Positions 7,814 to 15,877 of a stretch of 64,000 nt of DNA are shown in pieces (position 1 is the first letter of the stretch; every line of letters begins with the position of its first letter). This DNA comes from VBCG01 sp044226535 (lineage in GTDB: Bacteria > Pseudomonadota > Gammaproteobacteria > Burkholderiales > Casimicrobiaceae): contig JBGAGT010000010.1 in assembly GCA_044226535.1 (NCBI GenBank), positions 1 to 64,000 of the forward strand, in the 5' to 3' direction. Position numbers and translations under genes: made by a program. The notes under the pieces are model-generated. The model did not search any database, had not been told where the DNA came from, and saw only the letters and a program-made list of their open reading frames with translations.

Positions 7814-9037
7814 ATGCCGCTTTCCGACCGCTCGATAAAGGCTGCGAAGCCCTCGGGCAGCGCTCAGCGTCTCTTCGACGCTCGCGGTCTCTACCTCGAA
7901 ATCTCTCCGAATGGTGGTCGCTGGTGGCGTCTGAAATACCGCTTCCAGAAGAAGGAGAAGCGCATCTCTCTCGGAACGTATCCCGAGGTCCCGTTGAAGG
8001 AGGCGCGTGAGCGCCGCGATGCCGCGCGCGCGCTGCTCTCCAGCGGCGTGGACCCGAGTGCGAAGCGCCAGCAGGACAGACGCGAGGCGGCGATCCGCGC
8101 GGCCAACAGCTTCGAGGCGGTCGCATTGGAATGGCAGGCCAAGCAGGCGAGGCGCTGGACGGCCAAGCACGCCGACGATGTGCGCCGACGCCTGGAGGTC
8201 AACCTCTTCGACGAGCTCGGGGCGATGCCCATCGCCTCGATCGAGCCCCCCACGCTGCTTGCTGCGGTCCACAAGGTTGAGAGCCGCGGGAGCTACGACC
8301 TCGCGCATCGCATGATGGGCGTCGCGGGGCAGGTGTTTCGATACGCGGTTGCCACGAGCCGATGCGAGCGCGATCCTTCGCGCGACCTCAGGGGAGCGCT
8401 CACGCCGCACCAGGGGCGACACCATCACGCCATTGAGCCCAAGGAGCTGCCGGCACTGCTAAAGGCGATCGACGGCTACCACGAGATCGGCGAGCGCCAG
8501 ACAGGGCTCGCGCTGCGCCTGATGTGCCTCACCTTCGTGCGGACTAGCGAGCTGATTCGCGCCGAATGGACCGAGTTCACCGATCTCGATGGTCGCGCGC
8601 CAACGTGGACCGTGCCCGCCAAACGCATGAAGATGAAGGATGCACACATCGTGCCGCTGTCGCGGCAGGCAGTGGCGATCCTCGGCGAGCTTCGCAAGCT
8701 GGGCGGTGGCAGCACCTTCGTGCTCCCTGGCCGCAACCCTGAGAAGACGATCAGCAACAACACGCTGCTCTTCGCGCTGTACCGCCTCGGCTACAAGGGC
8801 AAGATGACCGGTCACGGCTTCCGCACCGTAGCCTCGACGTCGCTCAACGAGGTCGGGTACCGCCTTGACGTGATCGAGCGCCAGCTCTCGCACAAGGAAC
8901 CGAACGAGGTCCGAGACGCGTACAACCGCGCCGAGTACCTTCCCGAGCGCCGCAGGATGATGCAGCAGTGGGCCGACATGGTCGACGCGCACACCAGCGA
9001 AGGGAAGGTCGTCCCGATCAAGCGCCGCGCATCGTAG
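7814..9037 (+). CDS. Tyrosine recombinase, P4-type integrase
   Basis: A 407-residue integrase. The N-terminal DUF4102 domain (about 1-90, LFDARGLYLEISPNGGRWW) is followed by a core-binding helical region and a C-terminal catalytic domain. Catalytic residues are visible: R243 in TFVRTSELI, H334-x2-R337 in GHGFR, H360 in QLSH, and the tyrosine in DAYNRAEYL (Y370, with Y375 as the alternative). P4-type integrases typically use tRNA 3' ends, which fits tRNA-Ser 165 bp upstream. The ATG at 7814 gives the normal DUF4102 start. It is expected to carry out insertion and, with an excision factor, loss of the element. Confidence 0.95.
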   Translation: MPLSDRSIKAAKPSGSAQRLFDARGLYLEISPNGGRWWRLKYRFQKKEKRISLGTYPEVPLKEARERRDAARALLSSGVDPSAKRQQDRREAAIRAANSFEAVALEWQAKQARRWTAKHADDVRRRLEVNLFDELGAMPIASIEPPTLLAAVHKVESRGSYDLAHRMMGVAGQVFRYAVATSRCERDPSRDLRGALTPHQGRHHHAIEPKELPALLKAIDGYHEIGERQTGLALRLMCLTFVRTSELIRAEWTEFTDLDGRAPTWTVPAKRMKMKDAHIVPLSRQAVAILGELRKLGGGSTFVLPGRNPEKTISNNTLLFALYRLGYKGKMTGHGFRTVASTSLNEVGYRLDVIERQLSHKEPNEVRDAYNRAEYLPERRRMMQQWADMVDAHTSEGKVVPIKRRAS

Positions 9038-9115
9038 CGGCGATTCGGCGGGCGTGCTGGTTGCACAGCGCGCCCGCCTGACCACAACGCAGTACCACTC
9101 TAAGGAGACTGCACC

Positions 9116-9412
9116 ATGGCTGTTACGAAGCTTAGCAACGTCACGAATCTGCCCACCTCGGCACCTGAACCGAGAGCATTTACCGTCTGTCCGGGTATCT
9201 ATTCGATCGCCACGGACGACAAGGGCCAGCTCGCCGATCAGCTCAACGCGCGCCTCGCGCAGCTCTCCGCGCTGCTGAACGCGATCGAGGGTGACAGCGA
9301 TGAGGATGGGTTCTGGAGTCTGAACGTCGCCATCCGCAACAACTACCTGTGGGCCTGCCAGTCGCTCGCCGACGAGTGTCGCGCACTGCACGAGGCTTCG
9401 CAGGCGCGCTGA
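9116..9412 (+). CDS. Hypothetical protein of the element
   Basis: A 98-residue protein that I do not recognise. It is soluble, moderately acidic, and largely helical in its second half (GQLADQLNARLAQLSALLNAIEG, then NNYLWACQSLADECRALHEA). No cysteine cluster or nucleotide motif is present. The ATG at 9116 has an AAGGAG site. It follows the integrase by 78 bp and is 4 bp from the next gene, so the two are likely cotranscribed. The C-terminal pattern resembles small phage proteins of unknown role. Confidence 0.7.
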   Translation: MAVTKLSNVTNLPTSAPEPRAFTVCPGIYSIATDDKGQLADQLNARLAQLSALLNAIEGDSDEDGFWSLNVAIRNNYLWACQSLADECRALHEASQAR

Positions 9413-9416
9413 CCGC

Positions 9417-10250
9417 ATGTGCGCAGGGGGACAGAAGGCGCCGCGCAAGCGCAAGAGCGCGGCGGCTCCAATTCCGGCGTGCGCCACCAGCGCCTTCGCC
9501 AGTCATGACCCACGAGGCGCTTGCATCGCCGCCATATTCGACGATGGCGGGATCGGTTCATCCTGGTGGCAAGGGGATTCTTCCGCGCCTTCTCGGCCAG
9601 CATGCATTTCGTTCTTCGCAGGCCAAGCACCCGAACAGCTCGATGGAACGAAGAGGCTCTGGAAGGCGGTGCGCAAGCTCGTGGGTGATGGCTCTGCCTA
9701 TGAGCACGAGGCGGCTACCTTGATGCGTGTGGTCGTCGAATACGAGCTAGGCCGCGACCAGAGCCTCGGGCCTTTCTCTCGAACCGAGTTGAGAAGGCGC
9801 GACGACGCCGTCATAGGTGCCGCGAGGAGGCTTTTCGAGGTACTTCAACAGCATCCAGACCTCTCCATGAGCAGAGTGCCCCTTTCGACCACCGAAGCGT
9901 ATCTGATGCTCCATCGCGACGTGGAGGACGCTGCGGACGATGAGGCGTATTCGCTCGTGCAGGCCATGCCGACGTACATCCAAGCCATCGCCCGGCTCGC
10001 GGGAGACGCGACCGAGTTGAGTGGTAGCCGCTTCGACGCGGCAAAGAAGCACGCCAAGCCGTCTCGCGTCTTGGAGAACCGGCTCATTGACAACCTCGTC
10101 GATCGGCACCCCACCGCCGACTCGGCGGAGATCGCCAACATCGTCGTGCCCATCGTGGAGTTCGTTCAGAACGACCCCGACGACCCAGACTGCGCCGCCC
10201 GCGTGCTCAAGCGCGTGCAGCGCATTCACGCCGCCAAGCGCGGACAGTAA
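9417..10250 (+). CDS. Hypothetical protein, mostly helical
   Basis: A 277-residue protein without a recognised domain. Residues 1-60 are low-complexity and contain scattered cysteines. From about residue 75 the chain is charged and helical (GTKRLWKAVRKLVGDGSAYEHEAATLMRVVVEYELGRD). The C-terminal third has DNLVDRHPTADSAEIANIVVPIVEFVQND. It has no signal peptide or membrane segment. It starts 4 bp after the preceding gene. The N-terminal part is poorly structured and the true start could lie further in. Confidence 0.6.
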   Translation: MCAGGQKAPRKRKSAAAPIPACATSAFASHDPRGACIAAIFDDGGIGSSWWQGDSSAPSRPACISFFAGQAPEQLDGTKRLWKAVRKLVGDGSAYEHEAATLMRVVVEYELGRDQSLGPFSRTELRRRDDAVIGAARRLFEVLQQHPDLSMSRVPLSTTEAYLMLHRDVEDAADDEAYSLVQAMPTYIQAIARLAGDATELSGSRFDAAKKHAKPSRVLENRLIDNLVDRHPTADSAEIANIVVPIVEFVQNDPDDPDCAARVLKRVQRIHAAKRGQ

Positions 10251-10349
10251 GCCTCTCCGACGCGCCACTTCCCGTCCGTGAAATGCGGAGCGGAAAGCGC
10301 GACCATTCCCTCGGCGACCACTTGAAACGCACGGTTACGGAGGGAAAGA

Positions 10350-10628
10350 ATGAACGCAGCGCAATTGCCGCTGGACGGCTACGTCCGAGTCGCTCAGCTC
10401 CTGGGTGATCGCCGGGCGGGCATCGTCCCCATTCTGCCGATCAGCAGGACCACGCTCTGGAGGCTCGTGAAGCAGGGGGAGCTGCGGCCCGTGAAGATCG
10501 GCGCGCGCTCGATTGCGTTTCGAGCGGACGACGTACGCGAGCTCATGGAGCGCATCGACAGCGGCAACCAACCGCACGCGCAGCCGCGCGCGGCAACGTG
10601 CGGCGGTGCGCCGCGGAGGGAAGCATGA
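10350..10628 (+). CDS. AlpA-like helix-turn-helix regulator
   Basis: A 92-residue AlpA/excisionase-type DNA-binding protein. The winged-helix core LPISRTTLWRLVKQGELRPVKIG...IAFRADDVRELMERI is typical: recognition helix, then an Arg/Lys wing. AlpA-type proteins in P4-like elements activate integrase expression or act directly as excision factors. A strong GGAGGG site precedes the ATG. The stop overlaps the start of the next gene (ATGA), indicating coupling. Its role in excising this element is inferred from family and position. Confidence 0.85.
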   Translation: MNAAQLPLDGYVRVAQLLGDRRAGIVPILPISRTTLWRLVKQGELRPVKIGARSIAFRADDVRELMERIDSGNQPHAQPRAATCGGAPRREA

Positions 10629-10813
10629 ACGTCGCCTCCTTCGTAGTGATCGACCAGCGCCAGGATGGCCGCGAGCGCATCGTGGGCACGTTCAGCGACG
10701 CGCGCACAGCCGAAGCCGCCTGCGCCGCGCTCCGCTCGGCAGGCGACGGGACGGCGCACGTCGAGCAGCACCTGAGTGCGGGCGATGACGATGGTGAGGT
10801 CGGACACGCGTGA
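10625..10813 (+). CDS. Small hypothetical protein
   Basis: A 62-residue protein (begins MNVASFVVIDQRQDGRERIV) that I cannot assign. It has the look of a small beta-alpha unit (FVVIDQ..., ERIVGTFSDARTAEAACAAL). Its ATG overlaps the AlpA-like stop and its TGA overlaps the GTG start of the next gene, so it sits in a tightly coupled three-gene run. Overlap on both sides supports it as a real gene despite its size. Confidence 0.7.
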   Translation: MNVASFVVIDQRQDGRERIVGTFSDARTAEAACAALRSAGDGTAHVEQHLSAGDDDGEVGHA

Positions 10814-11790
10814 CGTCGAAGGTCCAGCACCCTTGGTTCAAGGTCGACTCCCAGAAATGGCGATCCGATCCTGCACTCCGCATGTGCGGACTGGCTGCGC
10901 GCGGGCTCGCAATCGAGCTCATGGCCCTCGCCCACGACGCCGACCCTTACGGGAGCGTCATCCTCAAGGGCCGACCCCCCACCGTAGAGCAGCTCGGGCG
11001 CATGGTGGGTGCACCGGAGGACGAGGTGAGTGGCGCTCTGCAAGAGCTTCTTGAAGTGGGCGTCTTCGAGAAAAACGCGGACGGCGTGATCATCGCTCGT
11101 GACCTCGTCGAGGAACGCGAGCGCTACTTGCTGGCGGCCGCCTACGGCGCGCGCGGCGGCAGGCCACGGGCGACGGCGAACACCGCCACTCCCGAGAACA
11201 AGGGGGGGGTTAACCCTCCCCTCAAGGGTTCCTCTAAGGGAGGGGTCAAGCTAGAAGTAGAAGAAGAGAAAGAGGGAGAGGAAGAACGTACTACCGATAC
11301 GTCTCAACACTCCGAGACGTTGGTGAGCGCTTCGCAAGCGAAGCGCCGCACGATCGAGCGCCCGAAGGGGACCAGGCTCCCCGACGACTGGGTCCTGCCC
11401 AAGGAATGGGGGGAATGGGCGATGGAGCAGCGCCGCGCGTGGGCATGGACCCGCGACGACGTGCTGCGCTGCGCCGAGCTCTTCAAAGCCCACTGGCATT
11501 CCGACTCGACCAGCAACGCCGTGAAGCGCAGTTGGCGCGCCACGTGGACGAAGTGGGTGCTGTCGCCCAAGTCCGACGGCATCCGACCCAAGGAGCGGAG
11601 GAACGATGGAAAGGCTGAACGGCGTGCTGCGACGCTTGCGGGACTCACCGGGGTCGCCCGGGACGACGACCAGACGGTCGGATTTGACCCCGCCCGCCGA
11701 ACGATCGAGGGCTTCGCCTACATCCACGTCCCCGATCCCGATCAGGAACGCATGTCCCACGACCATCACCCGCGCGGCGCGCGGGAGTAA
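10810..11790 (+). CDS. Phage-type replication protein (winged-helix N-terminus)
   Basis: A 326-residue protein from a GTG that overlaps the previous stop. The N-terminal about 115 residues (HPWFKVDSQKWRSDPALRM, GRMVGAPEDEVSGALQELLEVGVFE) resemble the winged-helix region of phage replication proteins of the DUF1376/DnaD/YdaU kind. A low-complexity linker follows (repeated KGGV, then LEVEEEKEGEEER), then a C-terminal domain with PDDWVLPKEWGEWAMEQRRAW that resembles helicase-loader-type tails. The linker DNA contains an ori-like repeat cluster, as in lambda gene O. Assignment as the element's replication initiator or loader is inferred. Confidence 0.7.
   Translation: MTSKVQHPWFKVDSQKWRSDPALRMCGLAARGLAIELMALAHDADPYGSVILKGRPPTVEQLGRMVGAPEDEVSGALQELLEVGVFEKNADGVIIARDLVEERERYLLAAAYGARGGRPRATANTATPENKGGVNPPLKGSSKGGVKLEVEEEKEGEEERTTDTSQHSETLVSASQAKRRTIERPKGTRLPDDWVLPKEWGEWAMEQRRAWAWTRDDVLRCAELFKAHWHSDSTSNAVKRSWRATWTKWVLSPKSDGIRPKERRNDGKAERRAATLAGLTGVARDDDQTVGFDPARRTIEGFAYIHVPDPDQERMSHDHHPRGARE
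11200..11288 (+). other. Ori-like iterons and purine tract inside the replication gene
   Basis: Two direct 14-bp copies (AAGGGGGGGGTTAA at 11200 and AAGGGAGGGGTCAA at 11236) flank an inverted copy (TTAACCCTCCCCTC, 11210-11223). The first and the inverted copy form a 20-bp palindrome at 11202-11221 with one mismatched pair. A nearly pure purine strand follows at about 11253-11288. Iterons followed by a strand-asymmetric tract in the middle of a replication gene is the lambda O origin layout. Low-complexity linker coding could also produce this. Confidence 0.4.
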
Positions 11791-11805
11791 CAGCCAGGAG
11801 ACTCC

Positions 11806-12258
11806 ATGAACGACCAGGAACACCCGGACCCCATCGACGCACTCGTCGATTCGCTCTTCGCCGGAGACGACATTCAGGCCAAGGAGCACCTTCGCACCGC
11901 GCTCGCCGACGTCCAGCGCGCGAACACGCTGGCTCACGTCGACGCCATCATCGAGAGCCGCGAGCGTGAATCCGTGACGACCTCCGCGCTTCGCGAGTTC
12001 GAGCGGGGGCATCCGTCGATCGCGACCGACCCGGCCGCGCGCCAGGTCGCCGATCAGTTCCTCGGCGCCGACCTCCAGCGCCACGGCTTTGCGAGCATGG
12101 GCGAGGTCCCCATCGACCAGATCGGCACCTTCGTGGACCGCGCGGGCGAGAGCGCCGAGCGCTTCATGCGCGACCGCGTCCACGAGCCGGCGAGCGACCC
12201 GAGCAGCGTCATCGAACGGATGCGGGCCGCGCGCACCGGCCAGGCGCAACCGTCCTAA
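11806..12258 (+). CDS. Hypothetical acidic helical protein
   Basis: A 150-residue, acidic, probably all-helical protein (PIDALVDSLFAGDDIQAKEHL, VDAIIESRERESVTTSALREFE). No known domain is recognised. The pattern FERGHPSIATDPAARQVADQFL suggests a conserved element-specific family. The ATG at 11806 has an AGGAG site. It is the first of a co-directional block of unknown genes that runs to 15738. A structural or packaging-accessory role is possible but not shown by the sequence. Confidence 0.65.
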   Translation: MNDQEHPDPIDALVDSLFAGDDIQAKEHLRTALADVQRANTLAHVDAIIESRERESVTTSALREFERGHPSIATDPAARQVADQFLGADLQRHGFASMGEVPIDQIGTFVDRAGESAERFMRDRVHEPASDPSSVIERMRAARTGQAQPS

Positions 12259-12277
12259 CCACCACACGGAGTTCTCC

Positions 12278-12766
12278 ATGAGCGACTTGATGTACCGGAA
12301 CCTTCCCCGGAACGTGCGCGAGAGGTTCGATGCCATCTCGCAGGTCGACGTTGATCGCGATCCGGCCGTGGTCGAAGCACTCGCCCAGGTGCGCCACGTG
12401 GAACAGCGGTTTCAGGACTGGAGGGCCGGGCTCGGGGAGCAGCAGGCGCGGGTTGCCTCGGTCGGCGCCGCGATCGAACAGCTCGCCGTCGAGATTGCGA
12501 CCATCGACGGCGACCGTTCCAACCTCGCTGCGAATGTGGTGCTTGGGACAGCTTCGGATGCCGAGGACCGCAAGGCCCAAGCGCGACGTGCAGACCTGGT
12601 GCGCCAGAAGGAGCTGTGGCAGCTCGGCCTCGCCAGCGCTCGCAGCGAGCTCGCGCGCCGTTCAACAAACCCGTACGGGCCACCCGCAGTGCGCGCCTCC
12701 GAAACCCTCGAAGCGGCGCGTTTCGCCGCCCGCGTCGCGCTCGCCGAGCAGGCGGCGTCGCGCTAA
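12278..12766 (+). CDS. Hypothetical coiled-coil protein
   Basis: A 162-residue protein made almost entirely of predicted helix. Long heptad-like stretches run from AVVEALAQVRHVEQRFQDW through DAEDRKAQARRADLVRQKEL. It has no cysteine or membrane segment. The start at 12278 has a GGAG site 19 bp after the previous stop. It could be a scaffold-type or accessory phage protein, but I do not recognise the family. Confidence 0.65.
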   Translation: MSDLMYRNLPRNVRERFDAISQVDVDRDPAVVEALAQVRHVEQRFQDWRAGLGEQQARVASVGAAIEQLAVEIATIDGDRSNLAANVVLGTASDAEDRKAQARRADLVRQKELWQLGLASARSELARRSTNPYGPPAVRASETLEAARFAARVALAEQAASR

Positions 12767-12798
12767 CCCGGCATGAACGACCACCAAGGAGCACCGCC

Positions 12799-14328
12799 AT
12801 GGACCTGACCAACCGCGACGACGCCATGCAGGCGATCGTCGACCGCCAACGCACCGCGCCGCCCGTTGCACCTACGGCAGCGCCAACCCCGACCACGACG
12901 CCAGGAGCGGCTCCTACCGACCGCAATGACGCCCTGTCGGAGATCGCCGCGCGCCGGAATGCCGACCTGCGCGGCGCGGCGCCCGGCTCGACGCCGAGCC
13001 CCACCTGGACCGACCCTTCGACGGGGTTCACCTACGACGCAGCGGCCAGCGATACGTTTCGCTCGGACCTCGGCGCGTCCTACGACAAGATGGCCGCGGG
13101 GCCGCGGCGATACGCCGAGGATGTGCGCGACCAATACGCGGTGGGCGCGAATGCGCCTGGTGGCGGCGTCGGAACGGGGCTCGCGCTCGCGGCTCGCGCG
13201 GCACTCGGCGGCGCCGTTGCCAACACCGTCGACTCCTTCGGCGACGGCGCGCGCCCGGTCTACCAGACCGCCAAGACCTTCATCACGGGCGAACTGCCGT
13301 CAACGGCTCCGCCGAACGCAGGCGTGCACCCCTCGATGCTGAAGCCCCGAACGAGCGACTGGGGGATGAACAACCGCTCCATCGACGGCACTACGCCCGG
13401 GCCGATCCAGGACGGAGCCGGTCGCAACCCCACGCTGCCCGATGGCATCACCCGCAACGGCAACGCGTACAGCGGCTCAGGCGTCACGGACCCGAACGCC
13501 CCGCCGCCGATGACGACGGACCAGGCCAACGCCTTCTTCGGTGCCCAGCTCGACGCGATCCGGGCGCGCGAGGCGCAACAGGCGCAGGCCAACGCCCAGG
13601 CCAACGCCGACAACATGCAGTCGCAGATTCAGCGCGGGCGCGCGTACGACGTGCTGCACAGCGCCGAGCAGAATGCCCGCGTCGCCAACTTCCTGTCGCG
13701 CAACGGCGCGGACGCCGTCGGCGGACCGACTTGGCGCGGCGTCAATCCTGCCCGCGGTCCCCTCGTCGCCGCGGCGGAGGCCGCGAATGCGCGGCTCGCC
13801 GCGGCACGCGGGGCGTCGATCGCGGGCGAGGCGCCGGGAGGCGCGCGCTACTCGCCGATCGACGACTATGCGAAGTCGGAGGCCACAGCGCTCGCCCAGC
13901 AGGACGCCGCCCTGAAGCAACCGGGCATCCTGGCCGCGCAACAGGGGGCGCAGATGGACCTCGCCTCGCGCAAGGAGCTGGCCGCGCTCGACGCGCAGAT
14001 CGCCGCCGAGACCGACCCCAAGAAGCTCCAGCAGCTCCACCAGAAGCGCCTCGCGCTCGCCGGCAAGCCGGCCGAGACGAAGGTGGCGGTGGTCGACGTC
14101 GATACCGGCGAGAAGGACGCCATGGGTCAGCCGATCTTCAAGAAGATGGCCGTCAACCCGACCACGGGCGAGTTCCTGCAACCGCCACAGCCGAGCGACC
14201 GAATCACGCAACTGCGCTCCATGTCCAACGAGGATGCGCTGAAGCAGGCCAAATCCGCGGTCGCGAGAGGCGCGAAGCTCGACGACGTGAACGCGCTGCT
14301 GAAGGCGTCGGGGAAGCCCACGCTGTGA
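12799..14328 (+). CDS. Large phage-like protein of unknown role
   Basis: A 509-residue Ala/Gln/Asn-rich protein. The N-terminus has two copies of a (N/R)DDAMQAI/NDALSEIAARR-like motif (about 6-15 and 42-54) separated by a Pro/Thr linker. A hydrophobic, glycine-rich stretch lies at about 118-145. A long helical, Gln-rich middle part (EAQQAQANAQANADNMQSQI) is followed by a region with KVAVVDVDTGEKDAMGQPIFKK and a C-terminal DALKQAKSAVARGAKLDDVN. This composition resembles phage ejection or internal virion proteins, but I see no diagnostic motif. Its stop overlaps the next GTG start. Start ATG 12799 has an AAGGAG site. Confidence 0.65.
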   Translation: MDLTNRDDAMQAIVDRQRTAPPVAPTAAPTPTTTPGAAPTDRNDALSEIAARRNADLRGAAPGSTPSPTWTDPSTGFTYDAAASDTFRSDLGASYDKMAAGPRRYAEDVRDQYAVGANAPGGGVGTGLALAARAALGGAVANTVDSFGDGARPVYQTAKTFITGELPSTAPPNAGVHPSMLKPRTSDWGMNNRSIDGTTPGPIQDGAGRNPTLPDGITRNGNAYSGSGVTDPNAPPPMTTDQANAFFGAQLDAIRAREAQQAQANAQANADNMQSQIQRGRAYDVLHSAEQNARVANFLSRNGADAVGGPTWRGVNPARGPLVAAAEAANARLAAARGASIAGEAPGGARYSPIDDYAKSEATALAQQDAALKQPGILAAQQGAQMDLASRKELAALDAQIAAETDPKKLQQLHQKRLALAGKPAETKVAVVDVDTGEKDAMGQPIFKKMAVNPTTGEFLQPPQPSDRITQLRSMSNEDALKQAKSAVARGAKLDDVNALLKASGKPTL

Positions 14329-14768
14329 GCTACTTCGACGACCTCATTCCCGCGACACGCGAGCCGGGGAGCGTTCCAGCAACGTTCCCCGCAACACCGT
14401 CAACGCCCGTCGAGCGAATGGTGCGTCTCCTGGCCGGGCTCTCCATTCCTGCCGTGCTGCTGATCGGCGAGTGGGGAGCGAGATCAGCGCAGGCCGGCGC
14501 TCCGTCGCTCGCGGAATGGTTGGCGATCATGGCGTCGCGGGAGCTCGCGCGCCGAGCGGGGCATCAGGTCCCTTTCGTGGAGCCTATGACCGTCATCCCG
14601 CACGCGCAGGCGGGCAATGCGCTCTTCGTCCTGGGTGCCATCGCCTCGATCCTCGTGCGCGAGCACGCGCATGCCCTGGAGGATGCTGATCGCGTCGAGC
14701 ATTTTATGGTTGCCGTGCGCGACGCTATCGCGCTGGTTAGGCCCGTCGATGGGTTCCGCCTCCACTAG
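14325..14768 (+). CDS. Hypothetical protein, translationally coupled
   Basis: A 147-residue protein from a GTG that overlaps the previous stop (GTGA). It has one moderately hydrophobic segment (MVRLLAGLSIPAVLLIGEW, about 33-51) and otherwise soluble helices. No motif is recognised. Coupling to the 509-residue protein suggests a joint function. A stretch reading VIPHAQAG resembles the translated dispersed repeat only by chance, since the DNA lacks the hairpin. Confidence 0.6.
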   Translation: MSYFDDLIPATREPGSVPATFPATPSTPVERMVRLLAGLSIPAVLLIGEWGARSAQAGAPSLAEWLAIMASRELARRAGHQVPFVEPMTVIPHAQAGNALFVLGAIASILVREHAHALEDADRVEHFMVAVRDAIALVRPVDGFRLH

Positions 14769-14804
14769 ACGCACGCAAATGGGCCTCCACATCCGCCTGC
14801 GCAC

Positions 14805-15080
14805 ATGCCTAGCAACCGAAAACCCTCGACCGATCAAGCAACTAAGAGGGAGCCTCCCCCTCCCCGCGTCGGTCCGCTACGAACGCTTGCCGACGTGCAG
14901 ACCGAGCTCGCCCGCGTCTACCGGCAGGCGCGGACGCGGAAGATTTCGCTCGAAGAGGCCAAGGGTCTCGGCTACCTGCTGCAACTGCTGGCGACGATCA
15001 CCAAGGACGCCACGATCGAGACCCGCGTCGCGGAGCTGGAGGAGCGGCTGAATGCTGTTGCATCGAATCCGAAAGCTTGA
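14805..15080 (+). CDS. Small conserved phage-type protein
   Basis: A 91-residue protein. The segment RTLADVQTELARVYRQARTRKISLEEAKGLGYLLQLLATI with IETRVAELEERL matches a small family often seen in prophages just before packaging genes. This comes from memory of the pattern, not a search. The C-terminus is a short coiled coil. It overlaps the next gene by 29 bp in another frame. No packaging enzyme follows here, which is unusual if the usual context holds. Confidence 0.7.
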   Translation: MPSNRKPSTDQATKREPPPPRVGPLRTLADVQTELARVYRQARTRKISLEEAKGLGYLLQLLATITKDATIETRVAELEERLNAVASNPKA

Positions 15081-15738
15081 GGCGGCGATCGCAGCGCGCG
15101 CGGAGCCATCTGCCGTGTCAACCGGCGAGAAAGTCGACTACTGCGAGACCCTCGGCCGCATTAGGTCCAAGTTCTGGACCAGTGACTATGACAGACGAGG
15201 CTCCGCCCTGTCACTGGAGCAGCGCCTCGCGCTCGCGCGCGACGATGAGCGCTACGCACGCGAGCACCCGGAGCCGATCCACGTAACGTCGCTTGAGGTC
15301 GAGGTGGGCGAAGGCGCAGCGAGGTTCGCCGGAATCGCCGCGCGGGAGCTCGAAATCCGCATTTTGGAACGAGACGGCCTGCTCGACGCTGGCGCGGCTC
15401 GATCGCTGCGGGAAAACGCCCAAGCGTACTTCATGCATTCCGTAGTGGCGGGCAAAGTCGTGCAACCTCCCTCTTCGGAGCCACGCGTCGAATTGTCGCC
15501 GCTTCCCAATCCCGTAGACTTCGACGAGCCGGCTGTGCTTGACGCGGCGCGTGAGTCCGTGCCGCGCAGGTCAGTGCTGCCCGCCGCACGCCGGCTGGCG
15601 ATCGAAGAGGTAGAGCATGCCGAGAGCTTGGCGGCATGTCCGAGCGCATCGCTGGCCGCTCTCTATCAGCGCATGCACCAGCTTCGGGTCGCTGAGCTGA
15701 ACGGCATTCTGGCCGACGAGGCCAAGAGCTTGGCGTGA
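15052..15738 (+). CDS. Hypothetical protein
   Basis: A 228-residue protein with an N-terminal basic helix (LLHRIRKLEAAIAARAE), a charged middle and a helical C-terminus (SLAALYQRMHQLRVAELNGIL). The opening resembles the small phage proteins that normally follow the preceding gene. I recognise no enzyme motif. The start at 15052 lies inside the upstream gene, implying coupling; a later start is possible. It is the last gene before a 139-bp gap that leads into the cargo module. Confidence 0.6.
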   Translation: MLLHRIRKLEAAIAARAEPSAVSTGEKVDYCETLGRIRSKFWTSDYDRRGSALSLEQRLALARDDERYAREHPEPIHVTSLEVEVGEGAARFAGIAARELEIRILERDGLLDAGAARSLRENAQAYFMHSVVAGKVVQPPSSEPRVELSPLPNPVDFDEPAVLDAARESVPRRSVLPAARRLAIEEVEHAESLAACPSASLAALYQRMHQLRVAELNGILADEAKSLA

Positions 15739-15877
15739 GCCGCAGCGCGTGGGAGCGCTTGTGCGCCTATGCTGCGCGTTGGCCAAACGGGCGATGCACG
15801 GGTCACCGGTCCAATCTGGCAGAATCTCGAAATCGCGGGAGTTCCGAGCATCTGCGCCCATAACGGTTTCCAAGGAC

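Noticed and set aside
14585..14625. A copy of the dispersed repeat inside the element (reads VIPHAQAG)
   Set aside because: The DNA lacks the GCGGGG arm and hairpin; the similarity is a coding coincidence.
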